DNA of 31,010 bases from an uncultured Acholeplasma sp. (GTDB lineage: Bacteria; Bacillota_I; Bacilli_A; Acholeplasmatales; Acholeplasmataceae). The position numbers and the translations under genes are program-made. The DNA is taken from positions 1 to 31,010 of the forward strand of contig CALGYU010000038.1 of assembly GCA_937934685.1 (NCBI GenBank). The letters run 5' to 3'. The notes beneath the pieces are model-generated. The model ran no database searches. It had not been told where the DNA came from and saw only the letters and a program-made list of their open reading frames with translations. Each line of letters starts with the position of its first letter. The stretch's first letter is position 1. Below, piece after piece: positions 7,771 through 15,974 of the stretch.

Positions 7771-8763
7771 CTATTTAATATTTTTTTCGAATTTCCAAGA
7801 ATCTTTAACCATATCATTGATGGTTTTAGTTGCTTCCCAATTTAATTCTTCTTTGGCTTTTTGAGCATTTGCATATGAAGTCGCAATATCCCCTGCTCTT
7901 CTTTCTACCACTTCATATGGTATTTTCATTTGATTTTCTTTTTCAAAAGCTTGAATCAATTGTAGCACAGATGTGCCTTTTCCGGTACCTAGATTATATA
8001 TATTGATGGCTTTTTTTGTGTTTTCTAAAGCTTTGACGTGTCCTTTTGCTAAATCTATGACGTGGATATAATCTCTTACACCTGTTCCATCTATAGTGTC
8101 ATAATCATCTCCAAAGACAAATAGTTTTTCTCTAATTCCTTTGGCAGTTTGTGTGATGTATGGCATTAAGTTATTAGGAACGCCTTGTGGCAATTCTCCA
8201 ATAAGACCACTTTCATGAGCTCCAATCGGGTTAAAGTATCTAAGTAAGGTGACTGATAACCCTGAATGTGCTTTGGCTGCATCCATTAAGATGCGTTCAG
8301 ACATTGCTTTTGTTTCTCCATATGGATTGGTGGTTGGTAATAAAGTCATTGTTTCTACAAATGGTACTTTATTATCACCATAGACAGTTGCTGATGAACT
8401 AAAGATTAATTTGGAAACGTTAAACTCTACTGCAAGTTCTGCTAAAACAATGGTTGATAACACGTTGTTTTTATAATATGTTAGTGGTTTAACGACTGAT
8501 TCTCCAACTGCTTTTAAGCCTGCAAAATGAATGATTCCCTCTATTTGGTGTGCTTTAAAAATTTCTTTGGTTTTTTCTTTATCTGTGACATCTACTTGAT
8601 AAAAAATAGGATCTTTACCTGTAATTGTTTTGATATGATCTAACATTTTGATATGACTGTTGCATAAGTTGTCCGCAATTATCACTTCATATCCTTTATT
8701 TAGTAGTTCAACTACTGTATGGGAACCAATATATCCCGTTCCACCTGTAACTAATACTTTCAT
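7771..8763 (-). CDS. galE: UDP-glucose 4-epimerase
   Basis: Interconverts UDP-glucose and UDP-galactose using tightly bound NAD, giving galactose donors for glycans or glycolipids. It is a short-chain dehydrogenase of 330 residues, the standard length. The NAD loop is VTGGTGYIGSHT at the N-terminus. SSSATVYGD carries the catalytic Ser/Thr, and NPYGETKAMSE carries the catalytic Tyr-x3-Lys. YFNPIGAHESGLIGE is typical of true GalE. Its ATG overlaps the stop of the upstream GGDEF gene (ATGA, 8760-8763), so the two are coupled, and cpsC follows after 26 bp. This placement points to polysaccharide supply rather than galactose catabolism, since no galK or galT is nearby. Confidence 0.96.
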   Translation of the reverse strand: MKVLVTGGTGYIGSHTVVELLNKGYEVIIADNLCNSHIKMLDHIKTITGKDPIFYQVDVTDKEKTKEIFKAHQIEGIIHFAGLKAVGESVVKPLTYYKNNVLSTIVLAELAVEFNVSKLIFSSSATVYGDNKVPFVETMTLLPTTNPYGETKAMSERILMDAAKAHSGLSVTLLRYFNPIGAHESGLIGELPQGVPNNLMPYITQTAKGIREKLFVFGDDYDTIDGTGVRDYIHVIDLAKGHVKALENTKKAINIYNLGTGKGTSVLQLIQAFEKENQMKIPYEVVERRAGDIATSYANAQKAKEELNWEATKTINDMVKDSWKFEKNIK

Positions 8764-10280
8764 TCCATACCTCTTTTTTCTTTAGTTATTCTTTTTTCCA
8801 TATACATTCTATGGTCTGCTACATCTAATAATTCTGCTGCTGTTTTCCCATCTTGTTGAGAAATAGATAGACCCATGCTTACTGATATAAAATATTCTTT
8901 TCCTTCTATAATGACCGGTTTTGAAACCATTTCTTTAAAATCATACATCAATCTGACAATGTCTGACCCCTTGATGTTCTCTCCAAAATAAACAACAAAT
9001 TCATCGCCTGCATATCTTGCTTTTAAGTGGCCTCTAAAGACTAAAACCATGATCTTTGAAAACTCTATTAAAATTTTATCCCCAAACAAATGCCCGTTTC
9101 TATCATTAAGGTTTTTAAAATTGTCTATATCAATAAATAAAACACGTTGATTATCAGGAAATTTACTTAACCTTTCAGTTACTCTTTTCACAAAATATTC
9201 TCTTGTATAAAGGCTAGTTAATGGGTCTCTATCGACTAATTTAACCATGTTAGCAGAGGTAATATCGCTTAAGTCTTTATAAATCGCAACATATCGACTG
9301 ACTTTTCCTTCTTCATCTTTAACGATAAAGATTTGTTTCCAAACAGGAATGATCTTTCCGCTACGTTTTCTTTCCCATGATTCTCCTTGCCACTGGAATT
9401 TAGTTTTTACGCTATGTAACATTTCTTTATACAGTTTAGGCTCTGCATAATTCATAATTTTATTATCAAAAAACTTTGTTTGTCGCAATTCTGTTAGTTG
9501 ATACTCTAACATATTGATAAAGGCGTTATTTGCATAGATGATTTTTTCGTTTTCATCTGCAATCATAATGCCATCTGTATGGTGGTCAATAATTTTTTGA
9601 TAAGCTGTTAGGTCTGTAATAATGTTACTTTCTAATTCTTTATATGATATTTGATACCCTATAAGTTCATCTAATGAGTAAATAGGCGTATGAGTAATTT
9701 GTACTTTAATGCTTTCATTCTGCTCGTTTAATCGCTTAGCAACCATAACTACTTCATCTGAGTATTTTGTTTCTTCTAAGATATGTATGGCATATGCATT
9801 TTCTTCTTTTGTGAACTTAAATATCTTGTTAATAGGTTTTCCTTTAATTTTTTTGTTTTTGTATCCAAAAAGGCATTCGAATTTATCATTGATCGCAATA
9901 ACTTTTCTTTCAATATCCATTAATACTGCAGCATCCTTATTATGTTTAAATGCTTCGCTATCGGCTATTTGGTCTAGTTTTTCACTTTCCATAACCAAAA
10001 TAGGCACAACCAACTTATAGCCTTCAATGATACTTTCAATTTTCAAATGATAAACTTCGTTTGTTTCGTTGTTTTTGTATACATAGGTTTTTAACTCATT
10101 TTTTCTTATGTCTTCATTGAGGATGCTTTCTAAGTTTCTACCTACATATATATTCAGTCTATCTCTAGAACCTGGAGTATCACAAACAACTTTATACCCC
10201 TTTTCTTCAATGATAAAGACTGGCCTTCGACTATGAATTATAGTGTTTTGAAGGGCTAAAATCATTTTATAATCTGTCAT
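8760..10280 (-). CDS. PAS-domain diguanylate cyclase (GGDEF)
   Basis: A cytosolic 506-residue sensor protein that probably makes cyclic di-GMP from two GTP. It has a weak PAS-like segment at about 10-95, clearer PAS domains at about 105-215 and 225-338, and a GGDEF domain at about 345-500. DPLTSLYTREYF opens the cyclase domain. FIDIDNFK (382-389) supplies a metal Asp, and the active-site loop is AGDEF (424-428), a variant that is active in several known cyclases. The inhibitory RxxD I-site is not conserved: the aligned residues are Phe and His, so product feedback through this site is unlikely. There are no membrane helices. It has a strong SD (AGGGGAG) and is first of the run with galE (4-bp overlap) and cpsCDB. 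The stop is TGA, showing that TGA is not Trp here. Confidence 0.92.
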   Translation of the reverse strand: MTDYKMILALQNTIIHSRRPVFIIEEKGYKVVCDTPGSRDRLNIYVGRNLESILNEDIRKNELKTYVYKNNETNEVYHLKIESIIEGYKLVVPILVMESEKLDQIADSEAFKHNKDAAVLMDIERKVIAINDKFECLFGYKNKKIKGKPINKIFKFTKEENAYAIHILEETKYSDEVVMVAKRLNEQNESIKVQITHTPIYSLDELIGYQISYKELESNIITDLTAYQKIIDHHTDGIMIADENEKIIYANNAFINMLEYQLTELRQTKFFDNKIMNYAEPKLYKEMLHSVKTKFQWQGESWERKRSGKIIPVWKQIFIVKDEEGKVSRYVAIYKDLSDITSANMVKLVDRDPLTSLYTREYFVKRVTERLSKFPDNQRVLFIDIDNFKNLNDRNGHLFGDKILIEFSKIMVLVFRGHLKARYAGDEFVVYFGENIKGSDIVRLMYDFKEMVSKPVIIEGKEYFISVSMGLSISQQDGKTAAELLDVADHRMYMEKRITKEKRGME

Positions 10281-10313
10281 TGCAGTTCTCCCCTATCTTG
10301 CAAAGCCATGTTT

Positions 10314-10330
10314 ATGGTAAATTATACCAT
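10314..10330 (-). promoter_or_regulatory. Extended -10 promoter with overlapping inverted repeat, GGDEF-galE-cps operon
   Basis: On the minus strand TGGTATAAT (10329-10321) is a perfect TGn-extended -10. A 6-bp inverted repeat (ATGGTA / TACCAT, 5 bases apart) is laid over the same box, so a bound protein could occlude it. The -35 region is poor. Predicted transcription start is about 35 bases before the ATG. The rest of the 10281-10369 gap holds the SD and AT-rich sequence, with no clear terminator for dnaE. Confidence 0.55.
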
Positions 10331-10369
10331 ATTTTTTTATATATTATATCTTGTTATCTGGTTTTTCTT

Positions 10370-13336
10370 TTACGTCTTTATTAATTCAGACATTTTCTTA
10401 ATATTGATTAAAACATATTTATCTTTATCTTTTCTTAAAGCCATATAATAGAAATCTTTGTTTAGTTGATTTTTATACTTTTGATAGTCATCTGGAAAGA
10501 TAGTTACATCAATTTCTTTCTTTCCTTCTGTGACGCTAATAAAAGCCATTTGCTTTTGATTTTTAGTTTTAATTTCTTTTGTTTTTGTGATGTATCCGAC
10601 AATTTTTATTTCAAAACCGTTTTGTTCATCGATATTTTTGATTTTATTTTTCTTTTTAAAGTCATCATATATTGAAAACAAATCGTAAAAGATATTAAAT
10701 CCGTAACTTTCTTGTTCCTCTTTAACTAGCTCTTCTATGGTAAATTCATCATATGTTTGAGGTTTATAATCAGTTAGGTATTGTTTGTATCCAACAACTT
10801 CTAAACTTCTATTTTCAAATAAGGTTTTCTTATTCATTCCAAAGTGATCTAAGGCACTTGAGAAAATCAAATGATTCATAAGTCTTTCATTAATGATGCC
10901 ATTCATTCTACTTTTAAAGTCATCATATGATTTGATGATGCCCATGTTTCTTTTTTCTACAATGTTTTTATAAACTTGAGTTCCAATGCCTTTAATCATC
11001 GTTAAAGGGAGTAAGACCCCTTCTTTGGTTACTTGATAGGCATCGGTACTTGTTTGTATGTTTGGTTTTAAAATAGGAATGTTTCGTTGTTTTAACTCTT
11101 CTATATATTCTATGGTTTGAGTAGAGTTGTTAATAACACTAGTTAGTAGTACTGTCATAAATTCTTTAAAATAGTTGGCTTTTAAATAAGCCATTTGATA
11201 AGCAACCATTGCGTATGCCACACTATGGCTACGGTTAAATCCGTAGTTAGCAAATTTAACGATGTAATCATATATTGTATGAGCAACCTTTAAATCTCTG
11301 TTGTTTTCTAAGGCTTTTTGGATGAACTTCTTACGTTCTTCTTCTAAGATTTTTAAGTCTTTTTTAGAAATCCCTCGTCTGAGTAAATCAGCTTCTGCTA
11401 GCGTATATCCTGCGAATTTAGAGGCAATCTGCATGATTTGTTCTTGATAAATAATGATGCCATAGGTTGGTTTTAAAATATCTTCTATGATTGGATCTAT
11501 GATTTCATATGCCGCGCCATTTCTTCTTTGAATGTATTCATCTATATGATCCATTGGACCTGGTCTATATAGAGCTAAAATGGCGATGATGTCTTCAAAT
11601 GTGTTTGGCTTTAGTTTTTGAAGAACTCTTCTCATCCCAACAGATTCTAACTGGAAAATCCCTGTTGTGTCAGCGTTTGATAATAGTTCATAGGTTTTTT
11701 CATCTTCTAAATCAATGTCTTGTATTTTAAAAGGTAGGTTTACCATTTTAATGACCTTATCCATGACAGATAAGTTTCTAATGCCTAGAAAATCTATTTT
11801 AAGTAACCCTAATTCTTCTAAGTCTGTGGCTTCAAACTGGGTTTGGTACATTTGGTTTAAACCATTTTGTAGTGGAATGTGGTTTTCAAGTGAATCTTTA
11901 CTTAAAATGATTCCCGCAGCATGCGTTCCGGTATGTCTTGGAAGACCTTCTATTTTTTTAGCGGCTTTAACCAATCTCATGGTTTCTAAATCGGTTTGAT
12001 CAACTCTATCTTCAGTGACTCTTTTAACAATCGCGTTGATACGTTGTGGTGCTATTTTCATAACTCTTGCGATGTCTCTTAAAGAAGATTTAATCGCAAA
12101 TTTACCGAAGGTGATGATGCTTGCTACATGGGTTTTCCCGTATTTGTTTTTGACATACTCAATGACTTCATCTCTTTTATCATCTGGAAAATCCATGTCA
12201 ATATCGGGCATGGTTTGTCTTTCCGGGTTTAAAAATCTTTCAAATAATAAACCATAAGTGATTGGATCAATGTCTGTGATGCCTAACGTATATGAAACCA
12301 GTGATCCTGCGGCAGAACCTCTACCTGGTCCAACTAAAATACCATTTGTTTTGGCGTATAAGACAAAGTCATAGACGATAAGAAAATAGTCTGGATAGCC
12401 CATTTTTTCAATGGTTTTTAATTCAAATTCCAATCTTTGAGTATAGGTTTCTTTTAAATGCATTTTCTGATTTTGAATTAATCTTCTTTCTAGTCCTTTA
12501 TGGGCTAGTAAAGACAAATAAGTTGATGATTGGATATTGTTTTTATTAGGGTAAACAGGCAGCTCCATTTGTTTGTTAAAAATATTTTTATACGTTATTT
12601 TATTGATGATTTCCTGCATATGGTCAAAGACGTGTGGAAAGTCTTTAAATTCTTCTTTTAATGCTTCTTTGGTGAAAAAAAGGTTAGAGTCATCTGGGTG
12701 TGGTTCAAATTGACTGTCTTGAATTTTTCTTAGGGCGATATAAACTTCTTTTTCATCTTTTTCTAAGTAGTTGGTTTTTCTAATCGGTAGTAATTTTATT
12801 TTCATTTTATCGGCTAGATTTGAAACATCATATGACATCATTTTTAAAAAAGGCGTTTGTAAAGAAAGGCCCATATAAAGTTCTTTAAGATGTGTTTTTA
12901 AATATAATAGATAATTTTCAGCGGTTTCTATTTGTTTTTTAGCGATAAAATCTTCTAAAATGGTTTCAATACCTGGGGTAATGAAAAAAAGACCTGTCTG
13001 GTATTTTTTGATATCCTCTATTGTAATTTCTGTTTCAGTAGTTTGAATGAAGGTTGAAAGAGCTATTAAGTTTTTAAGTCCTTCATCGTTTTTAGCATAA
13101 ACCAATAAAGAACCTAAAAATAAGTCATAATGAAATTCAACATACATACCAATCACTGGTTTGATATTTGCTTTTTGGGTCAACTTTAAAAAACGATACA
13201 TACCATAAAGGTTTTTATCGTCACTGATTGATAAATATGTGAATTGATTTTCTTTGGCCTTTTGAATGAGATCTTCTAATTTAATCGCACTTTTTAAAAG
13301 GCTATATGAACTTTGAATGTAAAATGCCCCAATCAT
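10370..13336 (-). CDS. dnaE: DNA polymerase III alpha subunit, DnaE type
   Basis: A family C replicative polymerase of 988 residues, shorter than the roughly 1,115 of Bacillus DnaE. The catalytic aspartates are present in PDIDMDF (377-383: Asp380, Asp382) and in LLKIDFLG (Asp515). GPGRGSAAGSL (336-346), KKDLKILEEERKKF and NRSHSVAYAMVAYQ are the palm/finger motifs. A helix-hairpin-helix segment lies near 775-800 and an OB fold at about 907-970, after which the protein ends. The N-terminal PHP domain is present by fold, but its first metal motif HxH is replaced by YIQSSYSLL, and a later His by Lys (SDDKNLYG). It is therefore probably catalytically dead, as expected where PolC supplies proofreading. 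The SD is AAGGTGA. Confidence 0.97.
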   Translation of the reverse strand: MIGAFYIQSSYSLLKSAIKLEDLIQKAKENQFTYLSISDDKNLYGMYRFLKLTQKANIKPVIGMYVEFHYDLFLGSLLVYAKNDEGLKNLIALSTFIQTTETEITIEDIKKYQTGLFFITPGIETILEDFIAKKQIETAENYLLYLKTHLKELYMGLSLQTPFLKMMSYDVSNLADKMKIKLLPIRKTNYLEKDEKEVYIALRKIQDSQFEPHPDDSNLFFTKEALKEEFKDFPHVFDHMQEIINKITYKNIFNKQMELPVYPNKNNIQSSTYLSLLAHKGLERRLIQNQKMHLKETYTQRLEFELKTIEKMGYPDYFLIVYDFVLYAKTNGILVGPGRGSAAGSLVSYTLGITDIDPITYGLLFERFLNPERQTMPDIDMDFPDDKRDEVIEYVKNKYGKTHVASIITFGKFAIKSSLRDIARVMKIAPQRINAIVKRVTEDRVDQTDLETMRLVKAAKKIEGLPRHTGTHAAGIILSKDSLENHIPLQNGLNQMYQTQFEATDLEELGLLKIDFLGIRNLSVMDKVIKMVNLPFKIQDIDLEDEKTYELLSNADTTGIFQLESVGMRRVLQKLKPNTFEDIIAILALYRPGPMDHIDEYIQRRNGAAYEIIDPIIEDILKPTYGIIIYQEQIMQIASKFAGYTLAEADLLRRGISKKDLKILEEERKKFIQKALENNRDLKVAHTIYDYIVKFANYGFNRSHSVAYAMVAYQMAYLKANYFKEFMTVLLTSVINNSTQTIEYIEELKQRNIPILKPNIQTSTDAYQVTKEGVLLPLTMIKGIGTQVYKNIVEKRNMGIIKSYDDFKSRMNGIINERLMNHLIFSSALDHFGMNKKTLFENRSLEVVGYKQYLTDYKPQTYDEFTIEELVKEEQESYGFNIFYDLFSIYDDFKKKNKIKNIDEQNGFEIKIVGYITKTKEIKTKNQKQMAFISVTEGKKEIDVTIFPDDYQKYKNQLNKDFYYMALRKDKDKYVLINIKKMSELIKT

Positions 13337-13353
13337 ATTATCACCTTATCTAT

Positions 13354-13359
13354 ATTATA
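13354..13359 (-). promoter_or_regulatory. Candidate -10 box of dnaE
   Basis: A perfect TATAAT on the minus strand lies 18 bases before the dnaE start, downstream of the flavodoxin terminator. There is no TG extension and no convincing -35. The predicted 5' leader would be only about ten bases and begins at the SD, so this is a tentative call. Confidence 0.35.
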
Positions 13360-13395
13360 CTATAAAGTTTATTCATATGTTTTCATATTAAAAAA

Positions 13396-13417
13396 AAGAT
13401 AGGTTATAACCTATCTT
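13396..13417 (-). terminator. Terminator of the flavodoxin gene
   Basis: A perfect 22-bp palindrome (half AAGATAGGTTA) overlaps the flavodoxin stop codon and is followed on the minus strand by a run of T. It separates the exporter/surface-protein/flavodoxin group from dnaE. Confidence 0.8.
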
Positions 13418-13841
13418 AGCTGTTTGCAAATCTAACGCCTAATTCAAAGCATTCTTTAAGTTCTTTACTACTTGGGGTTGAGTTGATTTTTAATCCTTTT
13501 TCAATGAGTTGAATGTTTTGGTCATAACATCTGTCTTCCCATGCATCCATCCATTCGCCATCTCCCCAGCCGTAAGATCCAAATAAAATGATTTTTTTGT
13601 CTCCTAATTGTGTTTCTATTTCTTCAAAGAAAGGTTCAAAATCATCTTCTTCTAAATTTTCGATACCCATTGATGGACATCCAAAAGCAATTTTATCAAA
13701 TTCTAATGCCGCTTCTACGGTGATCTGTTCAACAGATTTTAAAACCGCTTCTTGTCCGGTAGATAAAATACCTTCATGAATTTGTTCAGCCATGATTTCA
13801 GTATTTCCTGTTCCGGTCCAATAAACTACTAATATCGACAT
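13416..13841 (-). CDS. Flavodoxin (short chain)
   Basis: A 141-residue FMN-binding electron carrier. The FMN phosphate loop is TGTGNT (9-14), directly after the first strand (ILVVYW). The second and third loops are the usual GCPSMG and GSYGWGDGEW segments, with an aromatic residue to stack on the flavin. Length and domain order are those of short-chain flavodoxins. The SD AAAGGAG gives the start. The gene begins 27 bp after the Ig-like surface protein gene and is probably co-transcribed with it. The redox partner cannot be inferred from this window. Confidence 0.93.
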   Translation of the reverse strand: MSILVVYWTGTGNTEIMAEQIHEGILSTGQEAVLKSVEQITVEAALEFDKIAFGCPSMGIENLEEDDFEPFFEEIETQLGDKKIILFGSYGWGDGEWMDAWEDRCYDQNIQLIEKGLKINSTPSSKELKECFELGVRFANS

Positions 13842-13868
13842 ATTACATTCTCCTTTTATTGTTACTCC

Positions 13869-15917
13869 TTAAACATTATAGTTAATATCTTCTGTTTTGT
13901 CAAAATGTTTAGTTCTTTTCTTATGTCTAATAGTATATAGGATAACAACAATTACTGTAAACCATATTGCAATATAAAAGTAGTTTTTCTTTGTTTCATT
14001 GTTTTCTAGAATGGTGATGTTTACTTTTTTGCTCGTGTAATTTCCTGAGTGGTCTTGAACTTCAAATAACACTTCATAGATGCCTGGTTTTTCGATGTTA
14101 CTAGGACTTACGGTGATAAGATGTGTGATATCTTTATCATAAGCATCATAGGCACTTGCAAGTGTGTATAAAGAAGGTATTTCATTGGCTTTAAAGTTTA
14201 GTTTTTCTTGGATGGTTAATATGGGTGGTGTGATATCTTTAATATAGATGATGAGTGTTTCACGGGTTTGATTACCAGATGGATCTTCTAATCTATACTC
14301 TACTTCATATCGTCCTATGACATTGAAATTAACGTAGTTTATGACTTTGACATCTTCAATTTTTAGGTTGGTATCATAAAGGTCTTCTACGCTTTCAATG
14401 TAGTCATAAAAGTTTTCAATTCGGTTGGGATGAAAAATAAAAACTTCTTTGGTCTTTAATTTGATTTGTGGGGTTGTTAGATCTTTAATTAATACTTTAC
14501 ATTCTAAGATGGTTTCATTACCACTTTGATCTTTAATACTTAAGATGACTGACTTTAACCCTATTTTTTCATAGTCGATATCTTCTATGATTTCTATGTC
14601 AAAGGTTTTATCGTAGTTATCAGTAATTTCTAAATATGTTTCATATTGAGGTTTTTTAAAGTCTGTAACAACAATTTCACTTTTAAGTTTTACTTTAGGT
14701 GGTTTAGAATCTATGACCGTAAAGATGAGGGGAAAGGTGGTTAAGTTTTTAGAATCATCTGTGAGTTCAATGATGATGCGGTTTATGCCTGGTTTTGCCA
14801 TATTAACCTTACCGGTTTGTTTAATGGTTACCTTATTTTGATCATTATCATAAACTTTAATATAGGTTTCTACTAATGGTTCTAAATCGTTTACTTCAAG
14901 TGTTAAAGGCTTTATAAGCTCATATGTTGGGGGTTCATTATCTATGATTTCATAACTTATTTTTTTAGTTGTTTCGTTGTTATAAATATCTTTAGCATAG
15001 TAGGTAACAAAATGTTTTCCTACTTTTTTGATGTCTTCATAAATGATTTGATGACTAAATTCTGAATCATCTGTTATGCTTAAAATATTTTCTTCTAAGG
15101 TTTTAAATAGTTTTTCATAATCATTTAAGTTGATGGTTAAACTATCTTTTTGTAAAACGATTTGGGGCGGTAAGCTATCTTTAATTTCATAATCAAATTC
15201 TACCCATGCTTGATTAAAAGATTGATCCATGACTTTTAAGTGTCCTTTGTATTTGCCTAAGGCGCTTGTTTTTATGTTATGTTCAATGCTTAAGACAGCA
15301 TCGTAATTATCGCTTAAATCAAAAAAATCATAAATATTTATTTCTTCATTTAAGTTAAGAACCACTGCTTTTTTTAATGTGATGTTGGGTTTGATGTCAT
15401 CATATATTTCTACCATGTTCGTGATGGTTGTTTTGTTAAAAGATTCATCTACTATTTCATATGTAAAATTAAATGTTCCGATCTTATCTGTTTTAATTAG
15501 GTCATAGCCTATGGTTTTAATAGACAACTGACCTGAATAATTATCTTTTGCCATGATATAGTCTAAGGCGTTGGGGAGTTTTCCTTTTAAGGGTACTTTG
15601 ATTTTTTCTAAATGGATAACTTCTGGTTTGATATCATCATATACATTAAAGGTAATGCTTTGTACACTACTGATATTTTTGATGGGGTAATACACTTTGT
15701 AAGACACTTTATATTGTCCTACCTTATTGGTGTTTACAGTGCTAAAAGTGGTGTGGTCGACTTCGTATTCATAATACATTAAACGACCACTCAAATCACC
15801 TTCTTCTGTTTCTAAAACAGCGTATGGTTGACTTTTGTATGGTTCTAAACTTTCATATACCGGAATATCTACGGTTGTGTTGAACCAATGAATCAAAAAA
15901 AAGAAAACAAATTTCAT
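13869..15917 (-). CDS. Membrane-anchored surface protein with about eight Ig-like modules
   Basis: A 682-residue secreted or surface protein. A short hydrophobic N-terminus (FVFFFLIHWF, 3-12) looks like a signal or anchor segment, and a C-terminal helix (about 646-663) is followed by a basic cytoplasmic tail. Between them are about eight beta-sandwich modules of 70-80 residues, of the DUF5011/HYR bacterial Ig-like kind. They are joined by seven D-x-x-x-P linkers such as YDDIKP, KDSLPP, IDNEPP and KDITPP near residues 95, 174, 248, 327, 404, 480 and 562. Most modules close with a strand like YEVEYRLEDPSGN. The first module is degenerate. There is no LPXTG motif, which fits a wall-less cell holding the protein by its own helix. 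A strong SD (CAGGAGAG) sets the start. It sits 57 bp after the ABC exporter genes. A role in adhesion or exopolysaccharide binding is possible but unproven. Confidence 0.8.
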   Translation of the reverse strand: MKFVFFFLIHWFNTTVDIPVYESLEPYKSQPYAVLETEEGDLSGRLMYYEYEVDHTTFSTVNTNKVGQYKVSYKVYYPIKNISSVQSITFNVYDDIKPEVIHLEKIKVPLKGKLPNALDYIMAKDNYSGQLSIKTIGYDLIKTDKIGTFNFTYEIVDESFNKTTITNMVEIYDDIKPNITLKKAVVLNLNEEINIYDFFDLSDNYDAVLSIEHNIKTSALGKYKGHLKVMDQSFNQAWVEFDYEIKDSLPPQIVLQKDSLTINLNDYEKLFKTLEENILSITDDSEFSHQIIYEDIKKVGKHFVTYYAKDIYNNETTKKISYEIIDNEPPTYELIKPLTLEVNDLEPLVETYIKVYDNDQNKVTIKQTGKVNMAKPGINRIIIELTDDSKNLTTFPLIFTVIDSKPPKVKLKSEIVVTDFKKPQYETYLEITDNYDKTFDIEIIEDIDYEKIGLKSVILSIKDQSGNETILECKVLIKDLTTPQIKLKTKEVFIFHPNRIENFYDYIESVEDLYDTNLKIEDVKVINYVNFNVIGRYEVEYRLEDPSGNQTRETLIIYIKDITPPILTIQEKLNFKANEIPSLYTLASAYDAYDKDITHLITVSPSNIEKPGIYEVLFEVQDHSGNYTSKKVNITILENNETKKNYFYIAIWFTVIVVILYTIRHKKRTKHFDKTEDINYNV

Positions 15918-15974
15918 TTAATCACTCTCCTGCATTGATACTAGTGAATAAATTTTTGTTTTCTTCTTTTTTAA

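Noticed and set aside
7593..7817. Minus-strand ORF of 74 codons between galE and cpsC
   Set aside because: It lies in another frame across the ends of galE and cpsC, and its composition is not protein-like.
8760..8762. Mycoplasma genetic code with TGA as Trp
   Set aside because: TGA ends the GGDEF gene, the XRE gene, plsX, dnaD and mvaS at family-expected lengths, and long genes show no internal TGA.
13869..15917. Recent tandem-repeat expansion in the surface protein gene
   Set aside because: The modules share a fold pattern and linker motif, but their DNA and residues are too diverged for recent duplication.
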